From contig JPHH03000007.1 in assembly GCA_000750105.3 (NCBI GenBank), positions 310,001-374,000 on the forward strand: 64,000 bases of DNA, in the 5' to 3' direction. A model generated the notes under the pieces. It saw only the letters and a program-made list of their open reading frames with translations, was not told the DNA's origin and made no database searches. This DNA is from Tolypocladium sp. Sup5 PDA-1. Taxonomy: Eukaryota; Ascomycota; Sordariomycetes; Hypocreales; Ophiocordycipitaceae. The translations under genes were made by a program, and so were the position numbers. Positions 55,850-64,000 of this stretch are shown here, one piece after another (the first letter of the stretch is position 1; every line of letters begins with the position of its first letter).

Positions 55850-57620
55850 TGTCTGGCGTGTTGCTGTCCTCGTCCTCCCCTTGGCGGCGTTGGTCGATGT
55901 GGTGCCGCTTCGGGCTGCTGTTCGCCGACGTCGCCGACGTTTATCGCATGACCCGTCGTTTGTTTTGGCGCCTGATGCGTGAGCTCATCAACAAACAAAC
56001 AAAGCAACGAGACGTGGACGTGTGTGGAGCTCCGAGGCGGGATGGGATGCCTTTGCTGGGGACGGACGGCACACTAGGCCTTCAGGTAAGCGAGCTGCAG
56101 CGCTTAGTGCGCTACGCGACGCGCGCCTAGCGCCCAGCGCTCGTTGGGTCGACCATCAGATAATAATGGCACCACCCAACCACCACGCACATGGAAACCA
56201 AGGTCACCCTGCAGCCCAGCACAGCCCCCTACTCGTAGGTATGCACTGCATGGGATTGGTGGGACTACAGTCTACCAACCGACTCCGTACCAGAGCGCCT
56301 GCTGTCGATCCCTAAGATGTACGGACTACCCTGTCCGACGTTGCTCTCACGACGACGTCGATTCACCACGACACGTGTGCATTCCCCGGAATCGAGGCGT
56401 GGTATGGTTACACTGTCGCTGACGCATGTCTGGGCCCAGGCTCAAGCACAAGGCCCCCTGGCGCATCGGATGCACGCCTGCAGTCAGAACGGCAAAAGGG
56501 GGGCACCGTCAGCGAACACACACACACACCTACCGTGGCAGGGCCGCGGCAGGGACAAGAACAGGCCAGACGGACGTGGTAAATTCGTCCAAATTTGGGA
56601 CGCCGGCGCTTCTTCGCACCTTCACCTATCGGCGGGCCCCGTCGTTGCTCGGCAGAGTCTCGGCCGGAGAGGGTGCGCATCGCCTGCCCCCCGGCGGACG
56701 GAGGCATGAGTCTGCCCGGTCGAGTCGTCAGCATGGCATCCCAGACGTGGTCGCGCAGCGCTCCCAGCAGCGAGGAAGAGGGTCTCGCTCGCACCGCATG
56801 CCGAGCCGCGACGCGCAGGCGCACGTCATGGCGGGCGAGCCGGGCGCACGCCGCACGGGAGGATGCCGGAATCCCGTCCTCCTGGACCCCTTTGTCCCGG
56901 ACGTCGTCCCGGGGGGCCGAGTCCCTCGCTGGGCGCAGAGCTGAGTGGGCTGCCGATATGACGGTGCGTATGGAATACTCGTACTACTGTGCTGTGGTGG
57001 CCACGATGATGATGAGCCCGCTTCCCAAACTGTCAGCGAGCTGCCGCCTCGTCATGAGAGGAACCACCTGCACGCACAAGGTTTGACGGGAGACACACAC
57101 GCCTCTCCCATCATCCCACCCACTCCCCTGTCCCTCCCGTCCTCACCTGCCACCCCACTCGGGGAGTCTGCCCTGGGATCCGTTTTTAGTCCTACCCTGC
57201 CTTGCCTTGCCTGGCTGGCACTGGCAGAAGCGCGATTAGGAACTGGAACTCTTTTGCCTGTGGTCCGTACAGACTACATACGGATGGCGCGAGCCCTCAA
57301 ACCAACGGCCCCCAACCCTTCGGGGGAAAAAGGCTGAGACAGAAGCGTGCACCTGTGGCGAGTGAGATTTAGTGGCACTCGAGTCACGAATTTCCCAATG
57401 CAGCGGCCAGGCTCATTGATCTGGCTCGCTGTCAGCTGTCCCGGCCGAGTCTGTGGAGACGGAGCGTACAAATTACCTTGCGCCTTTTGACTTTCCGTCG
57501 CAGACGAGCCCTGCGACGGGGCAGATGGAGACGCTCGTTTCACGGCAGTTGCTTGTGGAATCTTTGGATAACGCAGATCTCGAATTGCGTTATTGGTGGC
57601 TCTGCATATGCCCACGACCA

Positions 57621-59216
57621 GTACGGACTACACGTACGAGTACGAGTACATACTCGTACGGACCACTCCCGCCCCAGCTCGCCGTCGCTCTCCGCGGGTG
57701 AGACCATGAGAGTAGGTATCCGTACGGATACAGTACTCGTACGGAGTACTTCGTAGAGATATGCTGTGCTCCGTCATGTCTCACGTCTCCCGTCCGCGCG
57801 GGCTGGTCGTGTCGTACAGCCTGGACAAGTGTTTCAGTCCAGAAGCCCCGTGAAGAACGCCATGTCTTCCAGAACGCTCAACTCCAACTGCCATCGCGGC
57901 AATGTGCTCACCCGCAGCCCACCATCTGGCTCCTCCTCGATCGCCCCCAAAGTGAGCCAGTGTCTGGGCATCTCGAGCCAGCGCCTCTCCGTTGCAGCAT
58001 CCAAGAAGCCAAGAAGCCAAGACAAGCTCATGAGCGCCACTACAGCCACCTCCCCCCATCTCCCATCGCCACCAGCGACCCTCGACCAACAAGCATATCC
58101 CAATGGATCCCTACCCGCCCTGCGCTAAGCAACGTCTGCCAGCGGGTGGGGAGCCATTGGCATTGAGTTTCGACAGTCCCTCTCTTTCGCCGCCCACTTC
58201 TCCATCAGGACACCTGCTATTTTGCCCTACAACAACCCCAATCGTGCTAGCACTAACCCTGTCCTCGGTATGGCCTGTCTTAGTCAACCGTCCACACCCC
58301 CATCGTCAGCCCGGCTGGCCGCCCCTGGTTCAACCCTGTGAATCTGCACGGCCTTGCACAAACCAGAGTTAGCCGGGCAGCTAATAAAGCGTGTTGGGGA
58401 GTAGACGAGTAGTCCGTACATACATACGGACTACGAGTACGTACCGTAGTTTGTCGCATCATCCGTGCTATTTGCGTGAGGGCTGTGTCTGCGAGCAGGG
58501 CGGCCACGAGTGTCGAGCGCCGATCACCTGGGCTGTCGTCTCGAGTCTTGCAGCATTCTGGGACCGTTCCGTCATCCACTCATCCATCCATCCCTCCTTG
58601 CCTCCCGTACGAGTACGTCCGTACTCGGTACCGCTAATAATGTTGCCAGACGCTACGCTGCACGAACCGTCTCTCTCGCGCTCTCGCCGTGGCCTCCCCC
58701 CGTCTCCACCTCCGCCGGGATCCCGTCCTCGGCGTCTTTCCGACACACACCCAGGCCGCACGAACTTGTTCCTCCTATCAGACGGGGTCGATGCACCCTG
58801 TCAGACGTCATGCGCGCCTACCACGCTGTGGCCTTGCACGCTCGTATGTACGTACTCGTAGCACGAAGAGACCTAGCATGGCATGCGCTATACGACTAAT
58901 ATGCTGGGCCGCACGCGTGCAATTGCGGAGGCAGTATCCGTAGTCCGTACGGAGTACTCGTAGCATGAGCAACAGCATGAGCAACAGCAGCAGCAGCAGC
59001 AGCAGCAGCACCTCGCCCGGTTCCCACGTTCATGACACAGCACACCATCCCTCCCTGGCCATGTGTCGTGGCCTGGCCTGCGTTTCTGCTCAAGTCTCCT
59101 TGGCATCTCCATTTCTTCGACGCCCCTGCGCGCGGTCCATAGGAACAGAGTTTATCCAAACGATGTGGGTATACTACACTAGCAATGGTTTGTATGTACT
59201 GTACTCGTACGTAAGT
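57621..59216. repeat. Cluster of palindromic CCGTACGG / GAGTACTC motifs
   Basis: Seven motif islands lie at 57621-57663, 57715-57755, 58409-58449, 58606-58632, 58841-58860, 58937-58962 and 59191-59216. Each mixes CGTAC, GAGTAC and TCCGTAC. Several form inverted repeats: TATCCGTACGGATA (perfect), CGAGTACG-TC-CGTACTCG, and AGTCCGTA-CATACA-TACGGACT. Single copies recur elsewhere in the window (6385, 14364, 43004, 63746). Confidence 0.7.
58985..59009. repeat. CAG trinucleotide repeat
   Basis: About eight CAG units in non-coding DNA between APC2 and the zinc-finger gene. Confidence 0.85.
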
Positions 59217-59762
59217 AGGAGGCGGTTGAGGCCTTACTTCGTACTTGTTGAACTGCCAAAGGGCCAGCAATTGCCAGCCGGGTCCAAGCCGCTTCACGCT
59301 TCTCTCCTCGGTGTCCGTCAAGAATCGAATAGGCTTCTCTTGCGAGCCAAGAAACGCCTCCGTGGTCATCGTGTCGTTGTCTGCCGTCAGCATAAAAAGC
59401 TCGCTTTCCAGAAAAACATCCCTCCCAGCTCCCGTGATTCCCCGTGCCGTCTAAACAGACCCCTCCCCGTTTGCGTGGTTTTGTCCCCAGTTGTCCTGTC
59501 CGTAGTGCGCCATGCCGTGACACCAAAAAAAAAAAAAGGCCCAAAGGGTAAACGATACGTAGTTGTGGTAGTGGTACATTGCCCGTGTCTTCGGAGCAAA
59601 AAGGAACATCGTGATGCAAAAATAGGTCGGTCAGCGAGACCAAGACATTGCGTCGCCGATCCCGAGACCTGGGACCGACACCCATGTCCCCGTCGGGACC
59701 GAATGCATGGCGCCGAATTTTTGAGGCTGAAAGCCGCGGGCGCGCTCTCACGGCACGCCTTC

Positions 59763-60810
59763 TCAGGTGTTTCTTCGCTGTTTGCACTTGTCGTGCAGCA
59801 AGTGGCCGTTGCGCGCCGTCGTCCTGGTAAACTCGGCGCCGCAATTCGGACACGTTGCCTTTGCGGCCTGGCCCGACTTCTCGCGCTGGTGCCGCAGCAG
59901 GTTGCTGAATGTCGAAAACTGCCGTCCGTTGCATCCATGTTCCCAGCATCGAGGCTTTGGTCGGCTCTGGACAACCCTGACGTGGCTACCTTCCTGGGTG
60001 CTCGCATTGCTCGATGTTGTGACCGCCGGCATCTGGTACATCATTCCACTGTCCTGTGAAACGGACAAAGAGGGCGTCCGGTTGCTGAGTTTGAGGCCAT
60101 GTCAGACCGTCTGCCATTGGAGCTTGTCGGGGCTGGATGCTGTTGTCCACACGTACCTGTACTCGCCTGGCCCGGCGTAGGCTGTAGGGTATTCCATCGA
60201 AACACTGTAGCTATGTTGCCTTGGGGGGATTTGGTCAGTTGACTGGTAGGAGGCAGAGCGACTTTGTCAGGCTCGTGACTTACAAAGACTGTTGGTATGG
60301 AGAAGAAGTGAACATCTGGCCCCCTTGAGACTGCTCTTGCAGACCTGGGTTGTAAGGTGGGAGGTAAGACTGGCTGCCCATTGTCGTGGCAGGCGTTGCG
60401 ATCAAGGGAACAGAGGATGGCGCGGTCGAGTAGACGGGGAGATTGATGACGTTCGAGACGTCAGCCATGGTCATCGGCGGTGACGTCGTGTATGAGTTGC
60501 TGTCGGCGCGTCGAATTCGTGCAGAAAACTTGGAGTCTCGGCGAGCTCGATCCCTTTGTCTTTTCAGCTCCTGTTGCTCAGCCGTGAAAGTCCCCCGTGG
60601 TGGACTCGAGGCTAATGACCTGGTTTCGCTCGGAGGAGTCAGGCTGGGGTCGGATCCGCTGACAATCGAGTTGAGATCGGTGCCGAGCACACTGTTGCTG
60701 CTAGAGGAGACAGACTCAAGGTGCCCTAGAGAAAATGTCAATCAATGCCGTGGGGACGAGAGCAACGAACAATGCATACCTGGCCAGGTGAATGCCGACC
60801 TGGATCCCAT
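59763..60810 (-). CDS. C2H2-like zinc-finger transcription factor
   Basis: Four exons, 60810..60780, 60725..60284, 60210..60157 and 60084..59763, give 282 aa; introns are 54, 73 and 72 nt. It starts MGSRSAFTWPGHLESVSS. A Ser/Thr/Pro-rich region carries a short basic stretch, QELKRQRDRARRDSKFSARI. The rest of the N-terminal half is Pro/Tyr/Gln-rich (SYLPPYNPGLQEQSQGG). The last 60 residues hold two zinc modules. The first, CWEHGCNGRQFSTFSNLLRH, lacks an obvious second His. The second, CPNCGAEFTRTTARNGHLLH, has Cys2 and His-x2-His plus a further Cys. This pattern resembles small fungal C2H2 regulators. A nuclear DNA-binding role is likely; targets are unknown. The large flanking gaps fit a gene with extensive regulation. 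Confidence 0.85.
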
Positions 60811-63800
60811 GGTGAACGCTGGGTCAAACTGTATGGCAACCGCACTGATCTTTGATCAGCTTCGTCGACCACAATTGTAACCGTTCGTACGAGCACTGTA
60901 CCTCATGCTTGCTGGGGTTTCAGGGTCAGGGCTATGAGTTGGTGGTGGCTTGCAAAGTCGTCTCTCCTTGCAAGCTCAAGTCCAAGTCCAGACGACGCTG
61001 GAGTCAAGCCTCTTTTTGCTTGGAGATCGATCACAGATTACAGGCACGCGGCTTAAAATAGGTAAAGCAGCACAGCCTGAGTGATAAATAGGTGTGGATA
61101 GGTAAGCAGGCTCCGCTGACGGCTGCCGGCATACAAGGATAGCGCCGTGGCGGAGGTAACTGTATCAGCTTTTGGCGGAAGACGGTGAGCAGAAAAGGTC
61201 GCTGCTGGTCTGATTGCTGTCCAACGCAGGAAAGCCACAATGCCCGACGACAATCCTATCAGCGTGTGAGCGAGATTCTTCATGCCCGTCTTCGGTGAGG
61301 TTGACAGGGGTGGGAGCCTCCAGCAACGTATGTAGAGCAGGATACCAGACATGGCACATACAAGATAAGCTCAATGTGAAAGCTGCTCGTAGCCGACAGT
61401 GGTGAGGTGTAGTTTAAGCAAAGCAGTCGGTGGTCGGTGTTTGGAAGGCTATAAGTTGGGGCGGTAGCCGATATGGAATTTGACTGGCGGTTCGGAGACG
61501 GTTGAGTCGACGCAGTGTGAGTAGATAACGGAGCATGTGGTCTCTTTGCAAGATGACCGAACAAGCCTTCGCGAAACGGCTGATCAAGGACCGGGCAAGG
61601 GACTTATATGGAGGCGAGCAAGACAAACATCAAGTGGAGTTCTTCGCGTCTTAGTCTTGAAGACGCTGGGGCCATGACGACGGGGGACGGCACAAGCAGG
61701 GACTAAACTGCCGCCCGGAGAGATGAGATACTCCAACTCCCAAGTGCAACAGCAAGAGGGCATGGTCGAGTGGGCTAGCCAAGGCATGGTCGGGACGGTG
61801 GTCGGTATGAACGAGGCCAGGTACTGGACGAACAGGGCTTGACCTGCAGACTGACAAACTGGCAGCACGCTTGCAGGGGAAGCGATTCCCAGCGAAGAAC
61901 TCGCGAAAGGGGAGGGGGGTGTGCGTCTGTTTGGCCTGGTCGTGAGTGTGAGAAACGGCGTGGGCGTGGGGTGCTCTTTTGCAACGTCTGCGCCGTCGTC
62001 GTGGCGTGTAAGTCTGAGTACTATACCAGGTCGCCCAGGCCTGGCCCTGTCCTGTCGCGGCCCTGCTGCCGCACAACCATCGACTAGCAGCCTGTCAACA
62101 AGTCTGGTCTCCTTGCCTCGACAAGACAAGCAGACATGTGGCGTGGCGGGGAAGGGGGAGGGATCGATAGGCTCCAGGCTCCAGCATTTCTGGCCCATCA
62201 AAGCACGCGGTTGTCGAGACAGGGCGGCGCCAAGCGGCAAGGGTAGGTCATGGAGAGAGAAGGTGGCCCGTGGCGGCGGCGTCCGGCTTGACTAGGGAAA
62301 AGGGAGAGGCACAGCAGCCAGCCAGTGTCCGGGCGAGGAGGTCGAGGGTGGATGGGTGTGTGCAGGAGAGCCGGGGTGTGGGACAAGGTGGTGCCGCCGA
62401 GGTGCGTGAGACGACGAGAGCCGAACACTCGACTTCAAGCCCAGGCTGGGCTAGTTGGCGCCTCCGCGGGAGGCTAGCAAACACTGGGACCACTGTTGTA
62501 GCGAGAGCTGAGCCACGGGCAATCGGTCAGCTCGCCTTACCTCACTTGTGCTGTGCACTGCTGCTCTCGTGCCCCTATGTCTATTTGTGTCGAGCTCGGC
62601 GGATGTGATTGTACGGATACCGCATGGCGTGTTCGGGGAGCCTCGGCCGCGGAGGTTCACCGCTGTACGTCCCAAGAGTTTTGGACTTGTCCTCTCTCCA
62701 CGTCAGCTCTACGAGTAGATGCAAGTCTCCCAACCCACCTCACCTTGCACATACTCCCTCTCGCTCTCTCCATTGGCTTTTTGCTCCTGATTTCCCATTG
62801 ACAAGCGAGCACACCACGGCGTTGCCACGGAAAGCAGGATTCGGATCCCTGTCGCCTTGCGTCTGCTTAGCGCCACTGAACAGGGTGCTTGATGCTGCTT
62901 CGGGTGCTGGTGCTGCCCGTAGTGGTTGTGTCCAGTACTCTGTGCCGCCAATGTCTGCTAGGCCGATTCAATGGGAGCAGCGCAGGTAGGTCTTGGTAGG
63001 TATTGATGTTGGCCGAGCGTGATAGAGAGGCATTGCAACCACATAAGACCTTCGATACCCATCGCAGGCAAATTCACCGGGCCGCATCCGGGTCGTTGGT
63101 TGTTGGTCCTCGGTGTGTTGGCAGCTCGGGATCTGACCTGCCACGTTGAGGACAATGCTGCTGCCTTCTCTTCATCGCAGGGTTTCCAGGGCTCTGTGCG
63201 TAGTACTCGGTAGACGCCTCGTGCTTCTGGTACCTCTTGGTAGTAATAATACTACCTCGCTACCGCCCTTTGGGAAGAGCCTGTGGGGGTTGGGGAACTG
63301 GTGTGAGCGAGAGTCAGTGAGATGCTTGCATAGGATGGGACAGTCAGGACAGGGTCACTTGGTTGGAAGCTAGACGGCCAGGAACCGTACCTATAGTCCA
63401 GCGAGGAATGCATATCACAGGTGGCCTGTTGCTGGCCTGCCAAGGGGGTTCTAAAGGCACGTCGTGGGTGACGGCCAGTGTTTTTTGGAACCCGCATGCC
63501 TGCCAGACACTTACCTCGTGGCAGATTCTCCACCCAAGCCCAGCACTGCATGCCCGCATCGTGGTGGGTGGTACCTAGGCCTGTATGTTATCCTCCTGGT
63601 CGGTGGGCTCATTGTGACACACTGGAAGCAGCCAGGGACATGCGCACACTTGTGCCATGCCCGGAAGCCGCCCTCTGTCCGCGGACTCTCGCGACAGCGC
63701 AGGGTTTCTGTGGCGGCCTTTCGCCTCGGTTCGTTGTAGCACTAGGTACTCCGTACCATGCTGCTCATCGTGAGGTGCAAGGGTTTCGCTGGGTTGTACG

Positions 63801-64000
63801 CTGCGATGAAAGGCCTGAATCAGAGATAAGATCATGAGGCAGGTACCCTGAGGCGTACACTAGACGAGCTATACCTGCCTTTCCTTCTCTTGGCTCTCAC
63901 GTTTTGCACCAGGTGCTGTTGGGAGCAGTGAGGAAGGCACATGCAACTGGCCCCGCCCGGGACTTTCCCTCTCGGTCCGTCCTGACTCTGTCCCCAGCGC
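60811..64000. other. 3.2-kb upstream region of the zinc-finger gene
   Basis: No supported gene to the window edge. Minus-strand ORFs up to 218 codons near 61.6-62.2 kb are Pro/Ser/Thr-rich, without motifs or conserved character. Likely an extended promoter and leader. A GTACTCCGTAC motif lies near 63747. Confidence 0.45.

Larger units (their letters stand above)
55850..59762. other. 3.9-kb gene-poor region with palindromic GTAC motifs
   Basis: No convincing gene. It includes the APC2 promoter, the 3' flank of the zinc-finger gene (with an A-run near 59524-59537), a CAG repeat at 58985-59009, and a cluster of palindromic GTAC-centred motifs at 57621-59216. ORFs here are short or low-complexity. 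Confidence 0.5.

Noticed and set aside
58965..60059. Plus-strand ORF of 364 codons
   Set aside because: It overlaps the zinc-finger exon in antisense, starts in a CAG repeat (poly-Ser) and has no domain.
61584..62240. Minus-strand ORF of 218 codons
   Set aside because: Pro/Ser/Thr-rich with no motif or conserved character; typical of GC-rich non-coding DNA.
1..64000. CRISPR arrays, rRNA genes, or viral genes
   Set aside because: No regular repeat-spacer pattern, no rRNA signature and no viral polymerase or capsid reading frame were seen; the window is ordinary fungal nuclear DNA.

Overview
The window is nuclear DNA of a filamentous ascomycete (Pezizomycotina, most likely Sordariomycetes and probably Hypocreales). 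The evidence is short 50-80 nt GT-AG introns with fungal branch points, GC-rich coding sequence, pyrimidine-rich leaders, and gene types such as a giant 'involucrin-repeat' protein. I found fourteen well-supported protein genes, the remains of two Gag-like retroelement ORFs, and no rRNA, tRNA or CRISPR array. Splice sites were placed by reading donors and acceptors that keep the frame and restore conserved motifs.

Layout. 0-5.7 kb: 3' end of a nuclear FKBP prolyl isomerase (+), an NDR-type AGC kinase (+) interrupted by an in-frame TAG, and an ISC1-type sphingolipid phospholipase C (-). 6.9-12.6 kb: a small alpha/beta-barrel protein (+), a triple-KH RNA-binding protein with a GC-AG intron (-), and a probable CENP-K/Sim4-like kinetochore protein (+). 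12.9-15.7 kb: two degenerate Gag-like relics in the same orientation. 16.1-19.8 kb: dUTPase (+), pyridoxal kinase with an 11-nt microexon (-), and PCNA (-). 20.7-25.5 kb: an Inp2/vezatin-type peroxisome inheritance factor (-) and an uncharacterised helical protein (+). 26.0-42.4 kb: a single uninterrupted ORF of about 5,460 codons (-) built from about thirty Trp/poly-Lys modules. It is the kind of protein annotated 'involucrin repeat' and is a candidate Leashin-type Woronin-body tether. 43.7-45.3 kb: a cytochrome P450 (-). 46.5-48.9 kb: a disordered RING protein (-). 53.3-55.8 kb: APC2 (-). 59.8-60.8 kb: a C2H2-like regulator (-). The gaps at 48.9-53.3, 55.8-59.8 and 60.8-64 kb hold no convincing genes but are rich in simple repeats, G-runs and a palindromic GTAC-centred motif.

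Functional themes. Replication and cell division are over-represented (dUTPase, PCNA, CENP-K-like, APC2, NDR kinase). Two neighbouring minus-strand genes, the Inp2-like and Leashin-like ones, both point to inheritance or positioning of peroxisome-derived organelles. The most unusual items are the nonsense codon in the kinase, the giant repeat protein, the microexon and the stop-free 3n introns (pyridoxal kinase and dUTPase), the Gag-like pair, and the palindrome cluster at 57.6-59.2 kb.
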